From assembly GCA_036169595.1 (NCBI GenBank), contig CM069770.1, forward strand, positions 376,501 through 440,500: a DNA stretch of 64,000 bases, written 5' to 3'. Position numbers and translations under genes: made by a program. Shown here in pieces: positions 12,401-21,451 of the stretch (positions within the stretch are counted from its first letter, which is position 1; each line of letters opens with the position of its first letter). The notes beneath the pieces are model-generated. The model did no database searches. It had not been told where the DNA came from and saw only the letters and a list, made by a program, of their open reading frames with translations. The DNA comes from Dictyostelium firmibasis. Lineage: Eukaryota > Evosea > Eumycetozoa > Dictyosteliales > Dictyosteliaceae.

Positions 12401-13090
12401 TTTTCTTTACTTAATGGTTGTACTTCAAATCAAGAGATTGGCTTTGAGGAACTTTCAACAGGTTATACAAAAGAAAGTTTGAATGTCAATATAACCAATG
12501 ATATTTGTTATAGTGGTAAAGGTTCAATTAATCTATTATCAACAATGGATACTGAAAACTATTATTATAACTTTATAGAATTAGATGGTGGAATGGGTAA
12601 TCTCCCAATAACTAATTTCCTAAGAAAAAATAATGATAGTATCTTTTCAAACTTGAAAACTGGTACCTATAATATCACTCGTACTTGTAAATCTATTGCA
12701 AATTGTTTCATATCAACATCGATTAATATTAAAAGTGATAATCCATCAATTGAATCAGTGATTATTAATCATTCATATGGTAAATTAAACAATGGTTCAG
12801 TCGAAGTTAAATTAAACTATAATTCATCATATCCAATTACCTATGAACTCGTTGGTACAAAATTATCAAATAATAATGGTAAATTCATTAATTTATCACC
12901 AAAAGATTATCAATTAAAAATTACAATCACTGATAGAATGTGTCCAGTCACTTTATCAAAAACATTCACAGTCAAATTAATTTCACTACCATCAACAGAT
13001 TCAAGTGAGGAACTCTCAACATCTTCATTTGCTCAAACAAATCTTTTATTATTATTTTCAATTTTAATTTTAACAATTATCTTTTTATAA
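9476..13090 (+). CDS. Secreted GPI-anchored-type protein, array member 2
   Basis: Single-exon gene for 1204 residues with a signal peptide at residues 1-24 and a hydrophobic, charge-free C terminus after a Ser-rich stretch (predicted GPI signal). Four SprB-like modules can be picked out by eye, starting near residue 178 (NPTCGFNNGSISIDL), 670 (SPVTNCTSGNGKI), 750 (NPTCYYSSLGEDNADGSI) and 1007 (NDICYSGKGSINLL). Each has a Cys, a Gly-Ser-Ile strand, an aromatic position and a closing Cys. Cysteine positions and the TGCWKTY(N/D)ITIGNYE block are shared with all family members. The terminal ~290 coding bases match member 1 almost exactly. The 3' flank (13091 to ~13640), including a GC-rich island, is repeated after the pseudogene ending at 20399. 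Function unknown. Confidence 0.88.
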   Translation: MKLINFILFFTIFFYTNNNSVISLDPCQVPIQVNSYSSCGNIRSKFVVYKDLYYFDSIEVTPYVQVVNFIDYGYISWELKNGVNYTISYRYKNCSNYISQSFVPQGMYYELLSEPLCPMTLFNYTVHNWGNDGSSFNLTGTPPIQSVSNQMGSCVFNFYVFPKSDSKGALQSGAIKISNPTCGFNNGSISIDLTKGYSNSHLFFENDISLTNEIMATSPGVYNGLNDNGYYLFIYSTECGTEKIKINLMSIFTPMEIKFEYVPNLYQDSVISLSLASGPNGVINNTNVMAYFPDSDYTSPLGEWTNTNASFGGKNTNYGYYYYKDFSTNSNKPLCYYSDSIRTLYYYPNINFTVERNESCSNNVTITFYPPTQKIIIYDADIIFLTYPMENNVLSIPYNKNLYIMDQASASNIFYTTYFTSKPSYIIVESSNGTGCWKTYNITIGNYENYRDLKLLVSNNNNDNYYFYPVNGVFVNVPANFFKIYYTTGDCQTPSYFVIDKSDYSTPMDNITIEYTTLKAGNCTSPTVFRMSVNTTIGSFTSEDIESYSQSKKLNFNLPNSLCSLSAYFDGPKLIDESPINFNILSNINCNYTSGNVVNFTTTNGYNMGVLLNGVSLYPQTWNNINNCYYLNTGVNDITIQYSGPNGACFGFKTINIQPTIETPIVQVSPVTNCTSGNGKITILNYQNFSTLGINYDGQYQSIYSGIIENLNSVTYTLLYSQNQACSSSIMVNIPTSEQIAQISTSIINNPTCYYSSLGEDNADGSIKVNLKVDNVQINNFNIENQNPGFTFANGIYEAAGFGINSLKISYGACVWNRDVNVTVVNTPQFSLQKVLNDTCNYASIYKLVNNNSNVVVSIVNGVSSGGYVFYQNEYYFQPTSSGTFIYYLSWNTECNGQFSQDLPNNENYNFIFNNNIIEYQIIKADNCTSLKIDLIITNMNLFSFTTLSNKSPTSINSTHAVFKNLPPSSSYNVEFSLLNGCTSNQEIGFEELSTGYTKESLNVNITNDICYSGKGSINLLSTMDTENYYYNFIELDGGMGNLPITNFLRKNNDSIFSNLKTGTYNITRTCKSIANCFISTSINIKSDNPSIESVIINHSYGKLNNGSVEVKLNYNSSYPITYELVGTKLSNNNGKFINLSPKDYQLKITITDRMCPVTLSKTFTVKLISLPSTDSSEELSTSSFAQTNLLLLFSILILTIIFL

Positions 13091-13770
13091 ATTTAAAAAA
13101 ATTTACCAATAAAACTACAACATCTTTTCAATAATTGAAAACAAAATAAAAACGAATCCATTTTTATCTTTTTTTTTTTTTTTTTGATTAACAATAAATA
13201 ATTAGATATGGGCTGGCTGAGCGCAATTTGTATGTTAGCTATGAGACAGGACCACACCACATCACGCACACATTCTTGCCTCTCGTGTCTATGATGCGGC
13301 CGCGAGCATCGGTCATATAATTGTTTAGAGTCAAGGTAAGGAGCTCATAGTCAGCTGTGGTCAAACTCCTGGCAATTACATCCAAGAGAGCTCTGTTTGG
13401 GGTGTTAGTGGTTGGAAATGGTGAAGGTTGTAATAAATAAAAAATTATGAACTAATCTACATCTTTTTTTTAATTATTAATTTTTTTTATTATTTAATGT
13501 AAACTTTTTTTTATAATTCAATTTATCTTCTCCTGTCTTTAAAAAAAAAAAAAAAATTAAAAAATTCATTCAATAAAATCGCTAAATTATTAAACTAAAA
13601 ACTCTATACTCTTTTTTTCAATTATTCAATAAAAAAAAAAAAAAAAAAAAATAACTTATTAGTTATGGGTTTTTAATGTTTGAAGGAATAAACTGTTTTT
13701 ATTTTAAAATATTCTTTAAAAAATAAAAAAAAGAAAAAAAAAAAAAGATATCTTCACATTTATTGGGTTG

Positions 13771-13805
<35 letters not shown>

Positions 13806-14082
13806 AATAAATTTTTGTTTTAGTAAAAAAAAAAATTAATTAAAAGATTTTCATAATTGACGAAAAGGGGGGTTTGAAAATAAAAGAGTGATAGGGGTTT
13901 AAAAAAAATTTGATTTCTAAAAAAAAATGGTATTTTTGTAAAAATCTATAATTATTTTTCAGACTTGTTGAGAATTTTTGGCTGCAAAAATACGGAAATC
14001 GAAATCGATTTTTTAAAATGTTCGAAAAAAAAAAAAAAAAACTGAAAAAAAATTTAAATTCGGTGAAAACAGTCTTGTTTTT

Positions 14083-14120
<38 letters not shown>

Positions 14121-14363
14121 ACAAACATGTTTGATTTGAATATCTAAATTAATATTTTTTAAATTTTTTTTTAAATGGTTTTTTTTTTTTTATAAACTTA
14201 CCAAAATATACTTTTATTTTTTTTTTTTTTTTTTTTTTTCTCAACATATTTTATTTTTAAATTCTTTTTTTTTTTTTTTATATTTTTTTTTGGATTACAA
14301 AAAATTTTTTTTTATTATTTTTATTTATATAAAACATTCATATAAAATATTTATAACATTTAA

Positions 14364-14398
<35 letters not shown>

Positions 14399-14413
14399 GA
14401 AAAAAAAAAAAAA
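13091..14413. other. Intergenic region before array member 3
   Basis: Holds the GC-rich island (annotated separately), then A/T-rich DNA. About 13650-13950 is present here but absent from the duplicate upstream of member 4, where the two flanking A-tracts are joined. The conserved element TATAAACTTACCAAAATA lies at 14191-14208. Nothing else coding is visible. Confidence 0.55.
13205..13432 (-). other. GC-rich island of foreign composition, copy A
   Basis: About 230 bases at roughly half G+C, including the word GCGGCCGCGAGC, inside DNA that is otherwise nearly all A/T. On the minus strand it is open for about 64 codons ending at 13239-13241, with GC-ending codons (GCC, CGC, ACC, CTC, GTG) unlike every other gene in the window. 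The reading includes ALLDVIARS and TDARGRIIDTRGK. It may be a coding fragment from a mobile element or transferred DNA, or a structured RNA. The family was not recognised. A second copy lies at 20514-20742. Confidence 0.55.
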
Positions 14414-17400
14414 ATGAAATTAATTAATTTTATTTTATTTTTTACAATTTTATTTTATATTAATAATTTTGTAAAATCAGATTCATGTCAAGTACCTATT
14501 CAAGTTGATTTACAAGATTCATGTGGTGGTAACCCATCAAGATTTTCGGTTAGTAGTGATATTGGTATTTTTGATAGTATTGGAGTAACACCTAATGTTG
14601 AAAAATATTATGATCCAAACAGTAAATATATTTCATGGATTTTAAACGATGGTGTTAATTATACAATTAGTTATAGATACAAAAATTGTAGTAATTATAT
14701 TTCTCAATCATTTGTACCACAAGGAATGTATTATGAACTTTTATCAGAACCATTGTGTCCAATGACCTTATTTAATTATACTGTTCATAATTGGGGTGTA
14801 GATGGAAGTTCTTTTAATTTTACTAGTACTCCACCCACACAATATCTTAATAATCAAAAGGGTTCATGTTATCTTGATTTTTATATAGCTCCAAAGTCAG
14901 ACTCGAAGGGTGCTCTTCAAAGTGGTGTAATCAAAATCTCAAATCCAACATGTGGTTTCAAAAATGGTTCCATTAGCATTGACTTAACAAAAGGATATTC
15001 AAACTATCGTTTATTCTTTGAAAATAATGACCAAGAAATTCAATCAACATCACCAGGTGTTTTCAGTAATTTAGACAGAAATAGCTATTACCTTTTACTT
15101 CAGTCAACTGAATGTGGCACTGAAAAGATAATGTTGAATTTGAACAATGTTTTCACACCAATGGAAATCAATTATGAAAATGTACCAAATCTTTATTCAA
15201 ACTCAACAATATCACTATCGTTATCAAGTGGTCCTAATGGACTTATAAACAATACAAATGTTTTCGCTTATTTCCCAAATTCTAATACTAATTATTTTGC
15301 ACCACTTGGAGATTGGACTCATAGAAGTGTTGGTTTAGGAGGTGTAAGAACCTACTTTGGATATTATTATGCTAACGATTTTTCAACAAACCCAGGACAA
15401 CCATCATGCTACTACAATGATGATTCGATTCGTACACTTTATTATTATCCTCAAATTAATTTTACAGTTGAAAAAAGCAATAGTTGTTTAAATAATGTTA
15501 CAATTACATTTTATCCATTACCAACTCAAAATATTATTGTTTATGATTATGATGTAGATGAAGATAGTTTACCAATGACAAATAATGTTTTATCAGTTCC
15601 ATTTAATAAAAACTTATATATTTATGTTCCAGAATCAAATACAAATATATACTACTCAACATATTTTACTAGTAAACCATCATACACTATTGTTGAAAGT
15701 TCAAATGGTACAGGTTGTTGGAAAACTTATGATATAACAATCGGAAATTATGAAAACTATAGAGATCTTAAATTACAAGTGACCAACAGAAATGGTAATC
15801 AACATTATTTTTATCCAATCGATGGTGTATTTGTTAATGTACCAGCAAATTATTTTAAAATCTATTATACCACTGGAGATTGTCAAACACCATCTTACAT
15901 TTTTATTGATAAATCAAATTATGATACCCCTATGGATAATATAACAATTGAATATACTACATTGAAAGCAGGTAATTGTACTTCACCAACAGTATTTAGA
16001 ATGTCAGTAAATACAACAATTGGTTCTTTCACCTCTGAAGATATGGAAACATTTTCTGAAAATTATCAATTAAATTTCTACCTTCCAAATTCTCTTTGTG
16101 ATCTTAATGCTTTTTATCAAGGTCCAAAATTAGTTGATCAAGGTTCACTTGATTATAAAATCGTCTCTGATTTAAAATGTAATTATACTGGTAATTTAAT
16201 TGATTTAAATAGTTTAAATGGATATAGTATCGCAGCTGTTTTTTTGAAAAATCAATATTTATACAGAGTCAACGGTCATTATAATTTGAATTCAGGTGTT
16301 AATAATATCACTGCCCAATTTTTTGGTCCAAATGGAGCATGTTATGGATATAAAACAATAGATCTTCAACCAAATTTCGAGACACCAATTATTCAAGTTA
16401 GTCCAGTTACAAATTGTACAAGTGGTGATGGTGAAATTGTAATTTCAAATTATCAAAACTTTTCTTCAATTCAATATTCACCATTAGGTGGTCAATATCT
16501 ATACACTTTCAATGGTGTAATTAGTAACCTTTCTTCAACTGCATACACTATATTATATAAATACAATCAAACATGTTCAAGTAGTATAGTGGTTAACGTC
16601 CCAACATTAGTACCAAATGTAGATATCACAACATCAATTCTTAATAATCCAACTTGTTACTCTTCCGCTCTTGGTGAAAATAATGCAGATGGTTCAATTA
16701 AAGTAAATCTAAAAATAAACAATGTTCAAATTAATAATTTCAATATTCAAAATCAAAATCCAAACTTTAATTTTAATAATAGTATTTATGAAGCAGCTGG
16801 TTTTGGTTTGAATTCATTAAAAATATCATACGGCGCTTGTGTTTGGAATAGAGATGTTAATGTAACAGTAGTTAATATGCCACAATTTCCTTTGGTAAAA
16901 GTTTTAAATGATACATGTTATTATTCAAGCATGTATAGAATGATAAATAATAATTCAAATGTTGTTGTTAAATATATTGACGATACCTCAAGTGGAGAGT
17001 CTATGGGTTATCAAAATCAATTTTATATCCAAACTTCTATACCTGGTCCATTCTATTACTATGTATACTGGAATGAGTATTGCTATGAAGAGTTTTCTCA
17101 AGATCTTCCAAATGATGAAAATTATAATTTTAATAATAATAATAATATTGTTAAATATCAAATTATAAAAGCAGATAATTGTACTTCATTAAAAATCGAT
17201 TTATTAATTACAAATATGAATTTATTTTCATCTATAACCTTGATTAATAAATCACCAACTTCAATTAATTCAACACATGCAGTTTTCAAAAACTTACCAC
17301 CATCAAGTAGATACAATGTTGAATTTTCTTTACTTAATGGTTGTACTTCAGATCAAGATATTGGCTTTGAGGAACTTTCAACAGGTTATACAAAAGAAAG

Positions 17401-18010
17401 TTTGAATGTCAATATGACCAATGATATTTGTTATAGTGGTAAAGGTTCAATTAATCTATTATCAACAATGGATACTGAAAACTATTATTATAACTTTATA
17501 GAATTAGATGGCGGAATGGGTAATTTCCCAACAACTAATCCCTTTGGAAACAAAAATGATAGTATCTTTTCAAACTTGAGAGCTGGTACCTATAATATCA
17601 CTCGTACTTGTAAAAATATTACAAATTGTTTCATATCAACATCAATAAACATTAAAAGTGATAATCCATCAATTGAATCAGTGATTATTAATCATTCATA
17701 TGGTAAATTAAACAATGGTTCAGTCGAAGTTAAATTAAACTATAATTCATCATACCCAATTACCTATGAACTCGTTGGTACAAAATTATCAAATAATAAT
17801 GGTAAATTCATTAATTTATCACCAAAAGATTATCAATTAAAAATTACAATCACTGATAGAATGTGTCCAGTCACTTTATCTAAAACATTCACAGTCAAAT
17901 TAATTTCACCACCATCAGCAGATTCAAGCGACCTCTCAACATCCTCATTTGTTCAAACAAATCTTTTATTATTATTATCAATTTTAGTTTTAATTATTAT
18001 TGTTTTATAA
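14414..18010 (+). CDS. Secreted GPI-anchored-type protein, array member 3
   Basis: Single-exon gene for 1198 residues. The ATG at 14414 is chosen because it gives the family start MKLINFILFF. The open frame extends six codons further upstream, but only through a TTG. It has a signal peptide at residues 1-22, the same Cys-rich SprB-like modules as its neighbours, and a hydrophobic GPI-type end. It is almost identical to member 4, with about 25 residue differences by eye spread along the length, including a two-residue length difference (SP) near residue 137. The pair arose from the segmental duplication described at 12781. Relative to members 1 and 2 it is strongly diverged in the central part but shares the near-identical 3' end. 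Function unknown. Confidence 0.88.
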   Translation: MKLINFILFFTILFYINNFVKSDSCQVPIQVDLQDSCGGNPSRFSVSSDIGIFDSIGVTPNVEKYYDPNSKYISWILNDGVNYTISYRYKNCSNYISQSFVPQGMYYELLSEPLCPMTLFNYTVHNWGVDGSSFNFTSTPPTQYLNNQKGSCYLDFYIAPKSDSKGALQSGVIKISNPTCGFKNGSISIDLTKGYSNYRLFFENNDQEIQSTSPGVFSNLDRNSYYLLLQSTECGTEKIMLNLNNVFTPMEINYENVPNLYSNSTISLSLSSGPNGLINNTNVFAYFPNSNTNYFAPLGDWTHRSVGLGGVRTYFGYYYANDFSTNPGQPSCYYNDDSIRTLYYYPQINFTVEKSNSCLNNVTITFYPLPTQNIIVYDYDVDEDSLPMTNNVLSVPFNKNLYIYVPESNTNIYYSTYFTSKPSYTIVESSNGTGCWKTYDITIGNYENYRDLKLQVTNRNGNQHYFYPIDGVFVNVPANYFKIYYTTGDCQTPSYIFIDKSNYDTPMDNITIEYTTLKAGNCTSPTVFRMSVNTTIGSFTSEDMETFSENYQLNFYLPNSLCDLNAFYQGPKLVDQGSLDYKIVSDLKCNYTGNLIDLNSLNGYSIAAVFLKNQYLYRVNGHYNLNSGVNNITAQFFGPNGACYGYKTIDLQPNFETPIIQVSPVTNCTSGDGEIVISNYQNFSSIQYSPLGGQYLYTFNGVISNLSSTAYTILYKYNQTCSSSIVVNVPTLVPNVDITTSILNNPTCYSSALGENNADGSIKVNLKINNVQINNFNIQNQNPNFNFNNSIYEAAGFGLNSLKISYGACVWNRDVNVTVVNMPQFPLVKVLNDTCYYSSMYRMINNNSNVVVKYIDDTSSGESMGYQNQFYIQTSIPGPFYYYVYWNEYCYEEFSQDLPNDENYNFNNNNNIVKYQIIKADNCTSLKIDLLITNMNLFSSITLINKSPTSINSTHAVFKNLPPSSRYNVEFSLLNGCTSDQDIGFEELSTGYTKESLNVNMTNDICYSGKGSINLLSTMDTENYYYNFIELDGGMGNFPTTNPFGNKNDSIFSNLRAGTYNITRTCKNITNCFISTSINIKSDNPSIESVIINHSYGKLNNGSVEVKLNYNSSYPITYELVGTKLSNNNGKFINLSPKDYQLKITITDRMCPVTLSKTFTVKLISPPSADSSDLSTSSFVQTNLLLLLSILVLIIIVL

Positions 18011-18744
18011 ATTTAAAAAAAAAATAACAAAAAAAAAAAAAAAAAAAAAAAAAAATTCGAAAATAAAACACAAAAAAATTTAACTAACCAAATAACAAAA
18101 TTTTTTTTTTATTTTTTTTTTATTATGGTAAAAATTATTATTTTAAAAATTGAGGTGAACTATGAAAATATTCATTTTTTTTTTTGAATCAAATATATAA
18201 ACTTAGATACCAAATGTGTTTATTTAAATAAAAAAAATATAAAAAAATTGGTTCAGTGAAAATTACTGTGGTGGCAAAAAAAAAAAAAAGAAAAAAAAAG
18301 CAAAAAAAAAACATATTTTAAATAAATAAGTAAATAAATAAATAAAAAACTATAATCAAGGGTACACCCAATACGAAAATTCACACCAGAGGCTATCTTC
18401 ATTTATTCAAACAAATCTTTTTTTTTAATTTTTTAAAAAAAAAAGTGCCTATAAACATGTGTGGTGCACAAGAAAAATTTTAATTAATTTTTTTTTTTTT
18501 TTTTTTTGATCTGCGCACTACAAACTCGATCTCATTTTAAAAAAATAACTGAAAAAAAAAAAAAAAAATTAATCAAAAAAAAATTATTTCAGTGAAAACA
18601 GTCTTAAAAAAAAACTTTTTTAAAAAAAATTAATTACACATTTTAAACACTTATAAATTATAAAAAATAAAAAATAAAAAAAAAAAATAAAAAATAAAAA
18701 TTAAAGAAAAAAAAAAATAAAAATTAAAGAAAAAAAAAAAAAAA
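18011..18744. other. Intergenic region between member 3 and first pseudogene
   Basis: No gene seen. It is repeated at 25055-25814 with small differences. Less AT-rich islets lie at 18355-18410 (GGGTACACCCAATACG) and 18450-18540 (ATAAACATGTGTGGTGCACA, then GCGCACTACAAACTCGATC). The rest is A/T homopolymer and AAATAAAT-type repeats. Confidence 0.5.
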
Positions 18745-20399
18745 ATTAAATTAAATTTTTTTTTTTTATTTTTCACAATTTTTTTTTTTATGTTAATAAT
18801 TTTGTAATTTCAGATCCATGTCAAGTACCTATTCAAGTTAGTTTAATAATTTCATGTGGTAGTGATCCATCAAGATTTGAAATTTATAATGATTTATATT
18901 ATTTTGATAGTATTGAAGTAACTCCTTATGTTGAAGCAATTAATGATATTGATAGTCATATTATTATTTGGAAATTAAAGAATGGTGTTAATTATACAAT
19001 TAGTTATAGATATAAAAATTGTAGTAATTATATTTTTCAATCATTTTTACCACAAGGAATGTATTATGAACTTTTATCAGAGCCATTATGCCCAACGACG
19101 TTATTTAATTATACTGTTTATAATTGGGGTAATGATGGAAGTTCTTTTAATTTTACTGATACTCCATCCTCCATCTTATTTACCTCCAATCAAATGGGTT
19201 CATGTTTTATTGTATTTACTATTCCTCCAAAGTCAGACTCAAAGAGTGCTCTTGAAAATGGTGCAATCAAAATCTCAAATCCAACATGTGGTTTCAATAA
19301 TGGTTCAATTAGCATTGATTTAACAAAAGGATATTCAAACTATCGTTTATTCTTTTTTGGTAAACAGAAATTCAATCAACATCACCAGGTGTTTTCAATG
19401 GTTTAGAAAAAAATAATTATTACATTATCATTGATTCAACTGAATGTGGCACTGAAAGGATCAGATTGGATTTAGTTAATGTTTTCACACCAATGGAAAT
19501 TAATTATGAAAATGTACCAAATCTTTATTCAAACTCAATTATATCATTGTCATTATCAAGTGGTACCAATGGAGTTTAAACAGTACAAATGTTTTCGCTT
19601 ATTTCCCAAGTTCTTATAATTATTTGACATCTGGAAATTGGAGCCATCAAAAACTTAGTTTAGGAGGTTCATACACCTACTTTGGGTATTATTATTATAT
19701 AGATTTTTCAACAAACTCAACAGATCCATTTCAACTATCATGCTTACTTGATGATTCAATTCGTACACTTTATTATTATCCTCAAATTAATTTTACAGTT
19801 GAAAAAGCAATAGTTGTTTAAATAATGTTACAATTGCATTTTATCCATTACCAACTCAAAAAATTATTGTTTATGATTATGATGAAGACGAAGATGGTTA
19901 TTCAATGACAAATAATGTTTTATCAGTTCCATATAATAAAAATTTATATATTTATGATAAAACATCAAATTCAATTATATACTACTCAACATATTTTACT
20001 AGTAAACCATCATACACTATTGTTGAAAGTTCAAATGGTACAGGTTGTTGGAAAACTTATGATATAACAATCGGAAATTATTAAAACTATAAATTAAACA
20101 ATGGTTCAGTCGAAGTTAAATTAAACTATAATTCATCATATCCAATTACCTATGAACTCGTTGGTACAAAATTATCAAATAATAATGGTAAATTCATTAA
20201 TTTATCACCAAAAGATTATCAATTAAAAATTACAATCACTGATAGAATGTGTCCAGTCACTTTATCAAAAACATTCACAGTCAAATTAATTTCACCACCA
20301 TCAACATATTCAAGTGAGGAACTCTCAACATCTTCATTTGCTCAAACAAATCTTTTATTATTATTATCAATTTTAATTTTAACAATTATCTTTTTATAA
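18745..20399 (+). pseudogene. Hybrid pseudogene of the GPI-anchored family (psi-1)
   Basis: Degraded host gene of the same family. The reading starts without an ATG: the signal-peptide region is recognisable but the start codon is lost. A frameshift near 19362 is shared with psi-2, so it predates the duplication. Further lesions near 19576 and 19806 are private to this copy. At ~20090 the sequence jumps from the GNYENY region (about residue 440 of the family) straight to the C-terminal block, omitting about 2 kb of the gene. Everything after the jump, including the 3' flank and the GC-rich island, matches array member 2. It is therefore a fusion of an old pseudogene with the 3' end of member 2. 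Confidence 0.85.
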
Positions 20400-21115
20400 A
20401 TTTAAAAAAATTTACCAATAAAACCACAACATCTTTTCAATAATTGAAAACAAAATAAAAACGAATCCATTTTTATCTTTTTTTTTTTTTTTTTGATTAA
20501 CAATAAATAATTAGATATGGGTTGGCTGAGCGCAATTTGTATGTCAGCTATGAGACAGGACCACACCACATCACGCACACATTCTTGCCTCTCGTGTCTA
20601 TGATGCGGCCGCGAGCATCGGTCATATAATTGTTTAGAGTCAAGGTAAGGAGCTCATAGTCAGCTGTGGTCAAACTCCAGCAATTACATCCAAGAGAGCT
20701 CTGTTTGGGGTGTTAGTGGTTGGAAATGGTGAAGGTTGTAATAAATAAAAAATTATGAACTAATCTACATCTTTTTTTTAATTATTAATTTTTTTTATTA
20801 TTTAATGTAAACTTTTTTTATAATTCAATTTATCTTCTCCTGTCTTTAAAAAAAAAAAAAAAATTAAAAAATTCATTCAATAAAATCGCTAAATTATTAA
20901 ACTAAAAACTCTGTACTCTTTTTTTCAATTATTCAATAAAAAAAAAAAAAAAAAAAAAAAAAACATAATTATTTTTCAGGCTTGTTGAGAATTTTTGGCT
21001 GCAAAAATACGGAAATCGAAATCGATTTTTTAAAATGTTCGAAAAAAAAAAAAAAAAAAATTGAAAAAAAATTTAAATTCGGTGAAAATAGTCTTGTGTT
21101 TCAAAAAAAAAAAAA

Positions 21116-21151
<36 letters not shown>

Positions 21152-21235
21152 ACAAACATGTTTGATTTGAATATCTAAATTAATATTTTTTAAATTTTTT
21201 TTTAAATGGTTTTTTTTTTTATAAACTTACCAAAA

Positions 21236-21271
<36 letters not shown>

Positions 21272-21399
21272 CTCAACATATTTTATTTTTAAATTCTTTT
21301 TTTTTTTTTTTTTATATTTTTTTTTTTTGCATTACAAAAAAAAATTTTTATTATTTTTATTTATATAAAACATTCATATAAAATATTTATAACATTTAA

Positions 21400-21438
<39 letters not shown>

Positions 21439-21451
21439 GAAAAAAAAAAAA
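20400..21451. other. Intergenic region before array member 4
   Basis: Copy of the 13091-14413 region. It holds the second GC-rich island, then A/T homopolymer and the conserved upstream element at 21220-21237. No other gene is visible. Confidence 0.55.
20514..20742 (-). other. GC-rich island of foreign composition, copy B
   Basis: Near-identical copy of the island at 13205-13432, carried along by the segmental duplication. Only a few base differences are visible between copies. Its origin is unknown, with the same options as copy A. Confidence 0.55.

Larger units (their letters stand above)
12781..20090 (+). repeat. Segmental tandem duplication, unit A
   Basis: Unit A runs from inside the 3' end of array member 2, through the GC-rich island, member 3 and its 3' flank, into the first pseudogene. 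Unit B starts at ~20091 and has the same order with near-identical sequence. The boundary is explained by crossing over between the pseudogene and the homologous 3' end of member 2. Unit A keeps about 300 bases (roughly 13650-13950) that unit B lacks. Confidence 0.85.

Noticed and set aside
14396-14413. Six-codon N-terminal extension of array member 3
   Set aside because: It would start at TTG; the ATG at 14414 gives the family signal peptide start.
18982-19821. Several open frames of 65-115 codons within psi-1
   Set aside because: They are pieces and shadow frames of the decayed family gene, not separate genes.
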